21,128 nt of DNA from Acidobacteriota bacterium (GTDB lineage: Bacteria > Acidobacteriota > Vicinamibacteria > Vicinamibacterales > Vicinamibacteraceae). The DNA lies in NCBI GenBank assembly GCA_023418055.1, contig JAEZDP010000223.1, positions 1-21,128 on the forward strand. The letters are read 5' to 3'. The notes under the pieces were generated by a model that saw nothing but the letters and a program-made list of their open reading frames with translations, was not told the DNA's origin and ran no database searches. This document shows, piece by piece, positions 1 through 7,993 of this stretch. Each line of letters begins with the position of its first letter. Position 1 is the stretch's first letter. Position numbers and translations under genes: made by a program.

Positions 1-353
1 ACCGTGGTGAGCGCCGCACGCTGCAGCCGCGCCGACCGCGACACCAGGAGGGCGGTGAGCACGAACACCATCACCAGCAGCGGCCGGTTCACGAACACCG
101 TCGTCGGCAGGCCCGGGCGCCAGTCGAGCACGAGATCCGCCACGACCAGCAGCGACGCCACGCCAGCAGCTACCGCCGGGAAGGCCTGCCATGGCGTCCA
201 CAGTCCCAGCAGGATGACCAGCACGTACAGCATGCCGATGGCGCTGCCGAGGGGGAACTGGAGGTCGAGGACGAAGATCAGCAGCGCGGCCGCCGCAGCG
301 CCTGCATGCACCACTCCAGCCCGCGGACGCGGAACCGATACCGGGATCGCCAC
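1..353 (-). CDS. Membrane-anchored sensor protein, N-terminal part (runs off the left edge)
   Basis: The minus strand is open from a GTG at 353 to the window edge. It encodes a strongly hydrophobic N-terminus with about four predicted membrane segments, with stretches such as LDLQFPLGSAIGMLYVLVIL and RPLLVMVFVLTALLVSRSAR. The pattern, including the phrase FPLGSAIGMLYVL, is typical of the multi-pass N-terminal domain of bacterial sensor histidine kinases or PP2C/GGDEF-type signalling proteins; the output domain lies outside the window, so the type cannot be named. GTG 353 is preferred because a TAGCAT -10-like box lies 7 nt upstream and an in-frame TGA stands a little further up. GTG codons at 314 and 311 are alternatives. 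No Shine-Dalgarno is visible. The long forward reading frame over this stretch is the antisense shadow of this gene. Membrane-protein character is clear; the sensor assignment is inferred. Confidence 0.6.
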   Translation of the reverse strand, partial: MAIPVSVPRPRAGVVHAGAAAAALLIFVLDLQFPLGSAIGMLYVLVILLGLWTPWQAFPAVAAGVASLLVVADLVLDWRPGLPTTVFVNRPLLVMVFVLTALLVSRSARLQRAALTT

Positions 354-360
354 GGCGACG

Positions 361-366
361 ATGCTA
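361..366 (-). promoter_or_regulatory. Candidate -10 box of the left-edge sensor gene
   Basis: TAGCAT on the minus strand lies 7 nt before the GTG start at 353. It fits TANNNT and would place transcription initiation at or next to the start codon. No convincing -35 element is visible. Confidence 0.4.
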
Positions 367-414
367 ACCGGTCGCGGGGCCGTACGCGAAGGCCGCGTTC
401 GTCAGCCGTCGGGA

Positions 415-420
415 TATAGT
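415..420 (+). promoter_or_regulatory. Candidate -10 box of the sugar isomerase gene
   Basis: TATAGT, close to the TATAAT consensus, lies 9 nt before ATG 430 in otherwise GC-rich sequence. The implied leader is only a few nucleotides and contains no Shine-Dalgarno. A -35 match is not apparent. Confidence 0.45.
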
Positions 421-429
421 GCGGACATC

Positions 430-1392
430 ATGCAGACCTTCCCCTCACGCAGAGACTTCCTTCGCACGTCCGCCGCGGTGGCGGCGGGATGTGGTGCGGC
501 CCTCGCCGGCACCCCGTGGGCCGAGGCCGCGCAGGCGGCGCCGCTCTACAAGATTTCGCTCGCGCAGTGGTCCATCAACGGCCCCCTGCGGAAGGGCACG
601 ATGCAGCACCTCGACTTTGCCGCGATCGCGAAGAGCGTGGGGATTGACGCCATCGAGTACGTGAACCAGTTCTTCATGGACAAGGCCACCGACCGGGCCT
701 ACCTGCAGGAGATGAATCGCCGGGCCGCCGGCGAGGGCGTGACGCAGGTGCTCATCATGTGCGACAACGAAGGGCGCCTCGGCGATCCCGACACCGCAGC
801 CCGCACGACGGCGGTCGAGAACCACTTCAAGTGGGTCGAGGCGACAAAGACGCTCGGGGGACATGCCATCCGCGTCAATGCCTACAGCGAGGGATCGCCA
901 GAGGAACAGATGCGGCTGGTGGCCGACGGCCTGCATCGCCTGTGCACGTTTGCCGACGGGCATGGCATCGACGTCATCATCGAGAACCACGGGGGCCTCA
1001 GCAGCAATGCGAAATGGCTGCTGGCGGCCATCGACAAGGCGGATCATCCGCGAGCCGGCACGCTGCCCGACTTCGGCAACTTCCGCATCAGCCGTGCCGA
1101 TCGCAACAACCCCGACGCGCCCATCGAGAGCTACGACTCGTACGTCGGGGTCGCCGAGATGATGCCGAAGGCCAAGGGCGTGAGCGTGAAGCCGACGGTG
1201 TGGGACGCCCACGGCAAGAACGGGCCCATCGACCTGGACCGCATGATGAAGATCGTCGTCGACGCCGGGTACCGCGGCTACTGCGGCATCGAGCACGGGC
1301 GGGCCGGGCAGGAACTCGAGTCGATTCGCGAACTGCGCATGCAGCTCGAGGCGACGCGCACGCGACTGTCGGCGGCAGCCAGCGCGCGCTGA
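430..1392 (+). CDS. Tat-exported sugar phosphate isomerase/epimerase family protein
   Basis: This 320-residue protein has a twin-arginine signal near the N-terminus (SRRDFLRTSAAVAAG, residues 6-20), so export in folded form is expected. The rest is a xylose-isomerase-like TIM barrel (AP-endonuclease 2 superfamily). Acidic metal ligands of that fold can be placed at E185 (IIENHG), D214 (LPDFGNF) and E288 (GIEHG). Family members isomerise or epimerise sugars, keto-sugars or inositols using a divalent metal; the substrate cannot be read from the sequence. ATG 430 is chosen because it begins the Tat signal directly; the in-frame extension upstream overlaps the divergent sensor gene and looks non-coding. 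The stop is 1 nt from the end of the convergent phosphatase gene. Exported copies of this family are common in Acidobacteriota and Planctomycetota beside Gfo/Idh/MocA enzymes, and one lies 10 kb away here. Family confident, substrate unknown. Confidence 0.88.
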   Translation: MQTFPSRRDFLRTSAAVAAGCGAALAGTPWAEAAQAAPLYKISLAQWSINGPLRKGTMQHLDFAAIAKSVGIDAIEYVNQFFMDKATDRAYLQEMNRRAAGEGVTQVLIMCDNEGRLGDPDTAARTTAVENHFKWVEATKTLGGHAIRVNAYSEGSPEEQMRLVADGLHRLCTFADGHGIDVIIENHGGLSSNAKWLLAAIDKADHPRAGTLPDFGNFRISRADRNNPDAPIESYDSYVGVAEMMPKAKGVSVKPTVWDAHGKNGPIDLDRMMKIVVDAGYRGYCGIEHGRAGQELESIRELRMQLEATRTRLSAAASAR

Positions 1393-1393
1393 G

Positions 1394-2941
1394 TCAGCGC
1401 CACGCGGTCGTGTGGCTCTCGCCCACCTGCCGCCACGGCGTGCGGCCGAGCACGCTGAGGCAGAGCGCGGCGATGTCGATGGTGCGCGGAGGCGCAGTCC
1501 ACTCGAGGGGTGCGGGCCAGCCGGCCGTGAACAACGGCACGACCGAGTCGTTGACGTGCAGCGCGCCGTGCGACGCGCCGCCCACGTGCACGCCGCCTCC
1601 GGGCACCTGAAACTCCACGCCCGGCCGCGCCGTCACCCACACGTGCCCCGCATGGGGATGCCGCAGCCCGCCGGCAATGCGCTCCATCGCGTTCGGGTAG
1701 GCGTCGCTGACCAGTCGCCCGGACGCGTCGAGACGTCCGTCGATGGCCCGCAGGTCACCCGACCAGGTCCAGCGCCCGCCGTACTCGTCGGGCGTGCCCT
1801 CTTCACCGCTGCCGGCGACCGCGAAGCGGAACACCCCACGATCGGCCGTGGCCACGCGGAACCCGGCGGCGGCCTCGCGCGTCGCCGAGGCGTGCCACAA
1901 GACCTGATCCACCTGCGGGTCGGCCAGCAGTTCCTCGATGATGCGGCCGATGAGCTCCACTGACGGATGCTGGCAGTAGATCTGCGCGGCACGCATGTTC
2001 GGGCAGACCATGATCTGGTCGCTGCCCGTCCAGCCGACACCCGGGCTGGTCAACTCCAGTTCCTTCAGCGTCGCGTCGAGGTCGCAGACGGCGCGAGCCT
2101 CGTCGGCGTGGATGTCGTCGTGCGAATGGTCGCCGGTGACGATCACGCACAGTTCGTCGAGCACCTGCGCGAGGCCGCCGCGCGCCTCGAAGAAGTCGTG
2201 CAGGCAGCGGTCCACGTGTTCGACGACGGGCAGGGCGGCTTCGGGCCCCACCTTGTGGCCTTCGAAGTCGTTGTCGGCGAAGTAGGCGACCGTGAAGTCG
2301 GGCATGCGGGGCCCCGCGGCCAGCGACTGCAGAAACCCGCCCGTCCCCGCATCATCCATCCCGAAGCGATGGAACATGCCGCCAACCGACCGCAGGTCGT
2401 CGCGCCCGGGTCCTTCGGCGACGAAGTCTCCGAGGCAGAGCGTGGACGGTCCTTCGATGGACTCGGTGAATGGCACGCCCGGTAGCAGCGACAACGGCAG
2501 GGGCACGCGGATCTTGTGCGTCGCGTCGCCCCGATAGACGAGGTAGTTGAGGCAGGCCGCGCTGCCCCCCGTGCGCTCGATGGTCTGGAACAGCGTGGGC
2601 GCCGTCAGCCGGTCGCCATTGAGATGCAGCAGGAAGTCCTGGAAGAAGCGGCCGGTGCCCTCCTTCAGGATGGTCCAGAAGTCGTCGCCGTAGTACGCCA
2701 CTTCGTCGCGGCGCTCGTCGAACCAGGACGCGCCGGCAATGCCGTGGTCGCAGGGGTAGCGCCCGGTGATGATCGAGGACGTCGCGGCCGGAGTGATTGA
2801 CGGAAAGATCGAGCGGCAGTCGAAGCGGACCTGGCCGTGATCGGCCAGCGCCTGGAAGGTGGGGAGCCGGCCCGCAGCCATCGCCGGGGCGATGACGCGG
2901 GCAGTCAGGGCGTCAATGACGACCAGCAGAACGGATTTCAT
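1394..2941 (-). CDS. Alkaline phosphatase superfamily protein (type I phosphodiesterase/nucleotide pyrophosphatase-like)
   Basis: This 515-residue protein opens directly with the first metal-binding strand (VLLVVIDAL, D10). The nucleophile region FPSITPAATSSIITGRYP follows, and T50 aligns with the catalytic Thr of nucleotide pyrophosphatase/phosphodiesterases; it ends in CDHGI, as usual in that family. Further two-metal-site ligands are visible at ADNDFEGH (D223/D225, H229), TGDHSHDD (D271, H272) and SHG (H458). These make a functional di-zinc phosphodiesterase or phosphomonoesterase likely. There is no signal peptide, so it is probably cytoplasmic, unlike classical PhoA; the substrate is unknown. 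A GGAAGG lies 5 nt before the ATG, but a TAGAAT box 12 nt before the ATG would start the transcript close to it. It ends 1 nt from the convergent isomerase gene, so no terminator can lie between the two. Confidence 0.85.
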   Translation of the reverse strand: MKSVLLVVIDALTARVIAPAMAAGRLPTFQALADHGQVRFDCRSIFPSITPAATSSIITGRYPCDHGIAGASWFDERRDEVAYYGDDFWTILKEGTGRFFQDFLLHLNGDRLTAPTLFQTIERTGGSAACLNYLVYRGDATHKIRVPLPLSLLPGVPFTESIEGPSTLCLGDFVAEGPGRDDLRSVGGMFHRFGMDDAGTGGFLQSLAAGPRMPDFTVAYFADNDFEGHKVGPEAALPVVEHVDRCLHDFFEARGGLAQVLDELCVIVTGDHSHDDIHADEARAVCDLDATLKELELTSPGVGWTGSDQIMVCPNMRAAQIYCQHPSVELIGRIIEELLADPQVDQVLWHASATREAAAGFRVATADRGVFRFAVAGSGEEGTPDEYGGRWTWSGDLRAIDGRLDASGRLVSDAYPNAMERIAGGLRHPHAGHVWVTARPGVEFQVPGGGVHVGGASHGALHVNDSVVPLFTAGWPAPLEWTAPPRTIDIAALCLSVLGRTPWRQVGESHTTAWR

Positions 2942-2953
2942 GGCGGCCTTCCG

Positions 2954-2959
2954 ATTCTA
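2954..2959 (-). promoter_or_regulatory. Candidate -10 box of the phosphatase gene
   Basis: TAGAAT on the minus strand lies 12 nt before ATG 2941 and is preceded by TGTG, resembling an extended -10. The implied leader is about 5 nt, which would exclude most of the GGAAGG motif. Confidence 0.4.
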
Positions 2960-3001
2960 CACAGGTCGGAGCGGGGCGGCAGGACACGTGGCGACCTCGG
3001 G

Positions 3002-3007
3002 TACCAT
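3002..3007 (+). promoter_or_regulatory. Weak candidate -10 box of the cstA-trxC operon
   Basis: TACCAT lies 36 nt before GTG 3044 in the 102-bp divergent spacer. Unlike the other promoters proposed here, it leaves room for a leader of about 30 nt that carries the GAGGT ribosome binding site at 3034-3038. Confidence 0.25.
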
Positions 3008-3043
3008 GAGACCCACCGTGCCCCAGCGTCGTCGAGGTCTCGC

Positions 3044-4849
3044 GTGAACATCCTCGTGCCCGTCATCGTCGCCGCCGCCATCTTCGCGGTGGCCATGCGC
3101 ACCTACCCCGCATTCATTGCACGCGTGTTCATGGAGGCCGACGACAACCCTCCGCCGAGCGAGCGGTTCGCCGACGGACGCGACTACGTCAAGAGCCGTA
3201 CCCACGTGGTGTTCGGACACCACTTCGCCACCATCGCCGGCGCCGGTCCGATCGTGGGGCCGACGCTGGCGCTCGCCTTCGGCTGGCAGCCGGTGTGGCT
3301 GTGGGTGGTCATCGGCGGCATCTTCTTCGGGGCCGCGCACGACATGAGCGTCCTGTTCACCAGCCTGCGCGAAGGCGGCCGGTCGATTGGTGACGTCGCG
3401 CGGCGCGTGCTCGGCCCGACCGGCTACCTGCTGAACCTGCTGGTCCTCATCTTCGTGCTGTCGGTCATCAACGCCATCTTCCTCAACCTGTCGGTGGTGG
3501 CGCTCACTTCGACCTACCCGCTCGAGGCCCTGCGCGTGCCCGACGGCCAGGGGCTGCTCGGCACCGTGGTGGAAGATGGCGTGACCAAGGCGCGCATCGG
3601 CGGTATCGCGACCACCTCGGTGTTTGTGATCACCGCCTTCGCGCCGCTGCTGGGCTGGTTGATTCGCCGGGATCGCATCAGCACCCTCGGCGCATATGGG
3701 CTGGCTGCGGCCGTCTGCGTGGCGAGCGTGGTGCTGGGCTTCGTTTTTCCGGTCTCGATGTCGGGCGAGGCCTGGCGCTGGGTGATGACGGCGTACGTCT
3801 TCGTGGCCTGCTCCCTCCCGGTGTGGTTCCTGCTGCAGCCACGCGACTTCACCAACGTCCAGATTCTCTACGGCGGCATGCTGCTCCTGCTCGGCTCGGT
3901 CGTCGTGGCGGGCCTCTCGGGGGCGACGCTGCAGGCGCCCGGCATGGATATCGCCGCCGGCGAGGCGGCGCTTGGCGGTCCCATCTGGCCGCTGCTGTTC
4001 ATCACGGTGGCGTGTGGCGCCATCAGTGGCTTTCACAGCCTGGTGGCCAGCGGCACGACCGTGAAGCAGCTACCGCGCGAGAGCGACTGCCGCACGGTGG
4101 GCTATGGGGCGATGATCGTCGAGAGCTTCCTGGCGGTGCTGGTGCTGGTGGCGGTCGGCGCGATGCTGCCGCACCACGAGTACCTCACGGTGGTGTATCC
4201 GGAGGCCGCGCCGTCGAACCCGATTCTCGGCTTTGCCCTCGGCGCAGGACGCCTCATGCACGCCGCCTTCCCTGTCGTACCCGTGGCCGTCGCCGTGGTG
4301 CTGGCCATCCTGATGGTCGAGGGGTTCGTGGTCACGACACTCGACAGCGCGGTGCGCCTGTGCCGCTACCTGCTCGAGGAGTTCTGGCAGTTCGTCTTCG
4401 CGGGCGAAGCCCCGGCCCTCCTGCGGCATTCAATGGTCAACACGGGCATCGCCGTGGCACTGATGGTGGCGTTCGCGCTGAGCGGCACCATCCGGCAGAT
4501 GTGGCCGGTCTTCGGGGCCGGCAACCAGTTGCTGGGAGCGCTGGCGCTCATCACCGTCACGGTGTGGCTCGCCCAGCGTGCGCGGCGGCACGCCTTTGCC
4601 CTGATACCCGCCGCGTTCATGATCGTGACGACGATTGGGGCCCTGCTGCTGCTGGCCGATACGCACTTGCGCGGCGACGGCAACCGCGCGCTGGGCCTTG
4701 CGGCGGCCGCGCTGCTGATTCTGGCGGCAGGCGTGGTGGTGGTCGGCATCACCCGGCTGGCCCGCGCGCTGCAGGCGGAGCAGCCGGTGCCGATGTTCTC
4801 GCCTGCCAACGGGTTCATCTCTTCCGACTTGAAGGAGACGCCGCCGTGA
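3044..4849 (+). CDS. cstA: CstA family carbon starvation protein (peptide/pyruvate transporter)
   Basis: This 601-residue polytopic inner-membrane protein has well over ten hydrophobic segments. The CstA signature GHHFATIAGAGPIVGP is at residues 58-73, followed by FGAAHDM near residue 100. The family (E. coli CstA, BtsT/YjiY) imports peptides or pyruvate during carbon limitation, energised by an ion gradient; which substrate applies here is not evident. It is shorter than the roughly 700-residue E. coli proteins but fits the short CstA subgroup. GTG 3044 is chosen because GAGGT lies 5 nt upstream and the N-terminal membrane segment (NILVPVIVAAAIFAVAM) begins at once; the longer in-frame ATG at 2837 would run antisense into the phosphatase gene. 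Its stop overlaps the trxC start (GTGA), so the two are translationally coupled. Confidence 0.92.
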   Translation: MNILVPVIVAAAIFAVAMRTYPAFIARVFMEADDNPPPSERFADGRDYVKSRTHVVFGHHFATIAGAGPIVGPTLALAFGWQPVWLWVVIGGIFFGAAHDMSVLFTSLREGGRSIGDVARRVLGPTGYLLNLLVLIFVLSVINAIFLNLSVVALTSTYPLEALRVPDGQGLLGTVVEDGVTKARIGGIATTSVFVITAFAPLLGWLIRRDRISTLGAYGLAAAVCVASVVLGFVFPVSMSGEAWRWVMTAYVFVACSLPVWFLLQPRDFTNVQILYGGMLLLLGSVVVAGLSGATLQAPGMDIAAGEAALGGPIWPLLFITVACGAISGFHSLVASGTTVKQLPRESDCRTVGYGAMIVESFLAVLVLVAVGAMLPHHEYLTVVYPEAAPSNPILGFALGAGRLMHAAFPVVPVAVAVVLAILMVEGFVVTTLDSAVRLCRYLLEEFWQFVFAGEAPALLRHSMVNTGIAVALMVAFALSGTIRQMWPVFGAGNQLLGALALITVTVWLAQRARRHAFALIPAAFMIVTTIGALLLLADTHLRGDGNRALGLAAAALLILAAGVVVVGITRLARALQAEQPVPMFSPANGFISSDLKETPP

Positions 4850-5310
4850 GTGCACGCTTCGTTCCAGACACGTCGGGCGTGATCGTCGCGTGCCCCTCCT
4901 GCCGAAAACGCAACCGGCTCGCGTATCGGCATCTCGGCCGCCGGACGCGGTGTCCGGCCTGCCAGGCCGACCTGCCCCGACCCGACGAGCCGATCGACAT
5001 CCCCACGAGTGCGCTCTTCGACGCCATCATCAGCCAGTCGGCGCTGCCGGTCCTGGTCGATTGCTGGGCCGCCTGGTGCGGGCCGTGCCGTGTCGTGGCC
5101 CCTCACGTCGCGGACGTGGCGCGAAGGATGGCAGGCGAGGTGCTGGTGACCAAGCTCGACACCGACGCCGTGAGCGACGTCGCGGCGCGGCTGGGCATCC
5201 GGTCCATCCCCACGCTGGCCCTGTTCAGCGACGGACGTGAGCGCGACCGGATGGCCGGCGTCGACACGGCCGACGGCATCGAACGATTCGTTCGACGCAC
5301 CCTCGGCTGA
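4846..5310 (+). CDS. trxC: Thioredoxin 2 (zinc-ribbon thioredoxin)
   Basis: This 154-residue cytoplasmic disulfide reductase has two parts. The N-terminus carries two CxxC pairs (C16/C19 in CPSC, C36/C39 in CPAC) that form the zinc ribbon defining thioredoxin 2. The thioredoxin fold follows, with active site WCGPC (C78, C81) and the cis-proline in SIPT (P122). Known TrxC proteins respond to oxidative stress and their zinc site is redox sensitive. The GTG start overlaps the cstA stop by 4 nt, and GAAGGAGA lies about 7 nt upstream inside cstA, a strong internal ribosome binding site. Coupling with a CstA transporter is not an obvious functional pairing; shared starvation or stress expression is the simplest reading. 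The gene is followed within 10 nt by a 19-unit heptamer array rather than a recognisable terminator. Confidence 0.92.
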   Translation: MSARFVPDTSGVIVACPSCRKRNRLAYRHLGRRTRCPACQADLPRPDEPIDIPTSALFDAIISQSALPVLVDCWAAWCGPCRVVAPHVADVARRMAGEVLVTKLDTDAVSDVAARLGIRSIPTLALFSDGRERDRMAGVDTADGIERFVRRTLG

Positions 5311-5319
5311 TCGCCCCCC

Positions 5320-5452
5320 GATCCCCGATCCGCGATCCGCGATCCCCGATCCCCGATCCGCGATCCGCGATCCGCGATCCGCGATCCCCGATCCGCGATC
5401 CGCGATCCGCGATCCCCGATCCGCGATCCGCGATCCGCGATCCGCGATCCCC
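5320..5452. repeat. Tandem array of 19 GATCCSC heptamers between convergent genes
   Basis: There are nineteen uninterrupted 7-bp units, each either GATCCCC (A) or GATCCGC (B), in the order A BB AA BBBB A BBB A BBBB A. The array fills almost the whole space between the trxC stop (5310) and the convergent phosphofructokinase gene, whose stop codon uses the array's last base. Each unit holds one GATC palindrome, giving 19 GATC sites in 133 bp, and GATCCGCGATC can fold on itself. Seven bp is not a codon multiple, yet neither strand shows a stop in some frames, so read-through would yield heptad peptides such as DPRSAIR. The units are directly visible; any function is unknown. Confidence 0.97.
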
Positions 5453-6642
5453 TACACGTCACTCGTCATGATGAACACCGGCTGCCGGTGGAACGTGTGG
5501 TAAATCGGGCGCAGTCGTTCGGTGTTGTAGTGGCGGTGCACGTCCACCACTTTTTTCCGGCCAACGACCACGTCGATCGGGACGTTGTCGTAGGCGCCGT
5601 TGCGCACGCTGACGAGGCGCCCGAAGCGTCGCGCTAGCACCAGGTCGAGGGCCAGGTTGCCGAAGGCCATCGGCACGATCGAGTCGAGCGCATCGGGGTT
5701 GCCGCTGCGCACCAGGTATCCGAGCCGCTGGTTGACGACGTTGATGCGGGTGCCGCCGTTGAGGGCGGCCGAGCGTTGCTTGAGCTGCTCGGCGACGCGG
5801 TCGCCGACGCCTCCGAGCTTGCGGTGCCCGTACTGGTCGGCCTCTTCGCCTTCGAAGCTCATGTCGGCGCCATGCATGGCGGCGCCTTCCGACACCAACA
5901 CGACCGAATACTTCGACGGGTGACGGTTGCGGTCGTACACCATGAGCTCCGCCAGTTGCTCGATGTCGAACGGGTGCTCCGGAATGACGCAGCGGTCGGC
6001 GGCGCCGGCCATGGTCGGCAGTAGCGCCGAGAACCCGGCATAGCGGCCGAACACCTCGATGACGAGAAACCGTTCGTGTGAGCCGGCCGAGGTCCGCAGG
6101 TCGTGCGTCAGCTCGATGGTCCTTGTCACGCAGGTGCTGAAGCCGATGCAGTAGTCGGTGCCCGGCACGTCGTTGTCCATCGTCTTGGGGATGGCGACGA
6201 CGTTGACGCCTTCCGTATGGAGGCGGTGCCCGTAGCTGAGGGTGTCGTCGCCCCCGATGGCGACGAGGGTGTCGAGGCCGAGGAACTCGATGTTGGCGAG
6301 CACCGAGGGCGTGGCGTCGTTGATCTCGGGGGGGTAGGGATCGCGCAGGTGCACGGGCACCACGGCCTTGGGCAGGTGGCTCGGCCGCGTCCGTGATGTG
6401 TGCAGGAACGTGCCGCCGGTGCGGCCGGCGCGCTTGACGAGATCTTCGGTCAACTCGACGACGTTGGCCGAGTTGTCGGCATCCTTGTCGGGTACCAGAT
6501 CGACGAGCCCTGCCCAGCCGCGCCGGATGCCGACGACACGGTAGCCCTCGCGCAGGGCACGAATGGTGATGGCGCGAATCGCAGGATTGAGCCCGGGGAC
6601 ATCGCCACCCCCCGTCAGAATCCCGATCGTTCCTTTTGACAT
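5452..6642 (-). CDS. pfp: 6-phosphofructokinase, predicted pyrophosphate-dependent
   Basis: This 396-residue cytoplasmic enzyme phosphorylates fructose 6-phosphate to the 1,6-bisphosphate. The phosphofructokinase fold is clear: GILTGGGDVPGLN at the phosphoryl-donor site, GGDDTL at residues 130-135, and PKTMDNDVPGTD, which contains the catalytic TxDND. The two positions known to set donor choice in this family (G104 and G124 in E. coli PfkA) are D133 and K153 here, the pattern of PPi-dependent enzymes, in which the reaction is reversible. ATG 6642 is preferred over the in-frame ATG at 6657 because GGAGGA lies just upstream and MSKGTIGIL is the usual beginning. The gene lies 33 nt after dctM in the same direction, so it is probably the last gene of that operon. 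Its stop abuts the GATCCSC array. Family certain; donor specificity predicted. Confidence 0.9.
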   Translation of the reverse strand: MSKGTIGILTGGGDVPGLNPAIRAITIRALREGYRVVGIRRGWAGLVDLVPDKDADNSANVVELTEDLVKRAGRTGGTFLHTSRTRPSHLPKAVVPVHLRDPYPPEINDATPSVLANIEFLGLDTLVAIGGDDTLSYGHRLHTEGVNVVAIPKTMDNDVPGTDYCIGFSTCVTRTIELTHDLRTSAGSHERFLVIEVFGRYAGFSALLPTMAGAADRCVIPEHPFDIEQLAELMVYDRNRHPSKYSVVLVSEGAAMHGADMSFEGEEADQYGHRKLGGVGDRVAEQLKQRSAALNGGTRINVVNQRLGYLVRSGNPDALDSIVPMAFGNLALDLVLARRFGRLVSVRNGAYDNVPIDVVVGRKKVVDVHRHYNTERLRPIYHTFHRQPVFIMTSDV

Positions 6643-6675
6643 GCGTCCTCCGACCATCTCCGGTTAGGTGGAGCC

Positions 6676-7974
6676 TCAGAACCCGAACACGCCGGGCAGC
6701 CAGAGACTCAGTTGGGGAAACACGATGACCAGCAGCAGCACCAGCAGCATCGCCACGTAGAACGGCACCATGGGCCGTATCACGCTGGCGATGGTGGTCT
6801 CTGCCACCGCACATCCCACAAACAGCACGCTGCCGACCGGCGGCGTACACAACCCGATGCACAGGTTCAGCACCATGACGATGCCGAAGTGCACCGGGTC
6901 CATGCCGAGCGCCACCATCGCCGGCAGGAAGATCGGCGTGAAGACGAGCACGGCGGGCGTCATGTCCATGAAGGTCCCGACGATGAGCAGGAGGACGTTG
7001 ATGAGCAGCAGCACCACCACGGGGTTCTGCGACAGGGTCAGGAGGCCGGCGGCCACACGCTGCGGGATGTTCTCGAACGACATCGCCCAGGACATCGCCA
7101 TCGACGTGGCCACGAGCAGCATCACCACCGCCGTGGTGACGGCCGTGCGCAGGAGGATGTCGGGCATGTCGGCCCACCGCACCTCGCGATACACCAGCAC
7201 CGACAGCACGAAGGTGTAGACGACCGCGACGGCTGACGCCTCCGTGGCGGTGAAGATCCCGGCCACGATGCCGCCCATGATGAGCACCAGCAGGAACAGC
7301 GACGGCAGGGCGGCCAGCAACCGGCGGAGGCCTTCGGAGGCGCCGATGTGGTCGCCGCGCGGATACCCGCGGCGCACCGCCACGACACCGGCCGTCAGCA
7401 TCAGGCCGAGCCCGACCAGCACCCCTGGCACGTATCCGGCGAGAAACAGGGCGGCGATCGACACGCCGCCGCTGGCCAGCGAGAAGACGATGAGGATGTT
7501 GCTCGGCGGGATGATGAGCCCCGTGGTCGCCGAGGTGATGTTGACCGCCGCACCGAAGTTGCGGTCGTAGCCCTCGCGCTGCATCAGCGGGTGCATGAAC
7601 CCGCCGATGGCGGCGGCCGCGGCCACGGCCGACCCCGAGATCGACCCGAACAACATCGAGCCCAGCACGTTCACGTAGGCCAGACTGCCGGGGAGCCGTC
7701 CGACCAGCACCTTGGCAAAGTCGACCAGGCGGCGGGCGATGCCGCCCCGGTTCATCAACTCGCCGCTCAGGATGAAGAAGGGGATGGCGACCAGGGCGAA
7801 GCTGTCGAGACCTGTCGCCATGCGCTGCGCCACCGTGGTCGCCGCCGGCAGCGGGTCCACGCTCAGGAGCAGGGTGACGAGGCTCGCAAGGCCAATCGAA
7901 AACGCGATGGGCACCCCGGCCAGCAGCAGGCCGAAGAACGTGACCACGAGGACGACGATGGCGAGATTTTCCAT
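6676..7974 (-). CDS. dctM: TRAP transporter large permease subunit, DctM family
   Basis: This 432-residue polytopic membrane protein is the transport channel of a tripartite ATP-independent periplasmic transporter, which imports organic acids or sugar acids using the sodium or proton gradient. Family hallmarks are the N-terminal hydrophobic helix, the stretch VAIPFFILSGELMNRGGIA, the GSISGSAVA loop, the ATTGLIIPPSN motif and, near the C-terminus, CIGLCTPPVGSVLFVGCAV. Length matches the DctM family. The start lies 19 nt after the dctQ stop. Only a weak Shine-Dalgarno is seen, which suggests coupling to upstream translation. The three TRAP genes are adjacent in the order P-Q-M, so the system looks complete. 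Confidence 0.95.
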   Translation of the reverse strand: MENLAIVVLVVTFFGLLLAGVPIAFSIGLASLVTLLLSVDPLPAATTVAQRMATGLDSFALVAIPFFILSGELMNRGGIARRLVDFAKVLVGRLPGSLAYVNVLGSMLFGSISGSAVAAAAAIGGFMHPLMQREGYDRNFGAAVNITSATTGLIIPPSNILIVFSLASGGVSIAALFLAGYVPGVLVGLGLMLTAGVVAVRRGYPRGDHIGASEGLRRLLAALPSLFLLVLIMGGIVAGIFTATEASAVAVVYTFVLSVLVYREVRWADMPDILLRTAVTTAVVMLLVATSMAMSWAMSFENIPQRVAAGLLTLSQNPVVVLLLINVLLLIVGTFMDMTPAVLVFTPIFLPAMVALGMDPVHFGIVMVLNLCIGLCTPPVGSVLFVGCAVAETTIASVIRPMVPFYVAMLLVLLLVIVFPQLSLWLPGVFGF

Positions 7975-7993
7975 TGGATCGAGGACCGGCCGG

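Noticed and set aside
4..429. In-frame N-terminal extension of the sugar isomerase.
   Set aside because: It is rich in Ser, Thr, Arg and Ala without structure, and the opposite strand encodes a hydrophobic membrane protein. The Tat signal begins at 430.
2837..3043. Longer CstA start at ATG 2837.
   Set aside because: It would lie antisense in the phosphatase gene and add a non-hydrophobic segment. GTG 3044 has a ribosome binding site and begins directly with the first membrane helix.
5320..5452. CRISPR array.
   Set aside because: Units are 7 bp and contiguous with no unique spacers, and there are no cas genes nearby.
5237..5503. Small plus-strand ORF that reads through the heptamer array into (DPRSAIR)n, and its minus-strand counterpart with (DRGSRIA)n.
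   Set aside because: The repetitive peptide is an automatic result of a 7-bp repeat without stops. The frames overlap trxC and pfp, and no initiation signal is seen.
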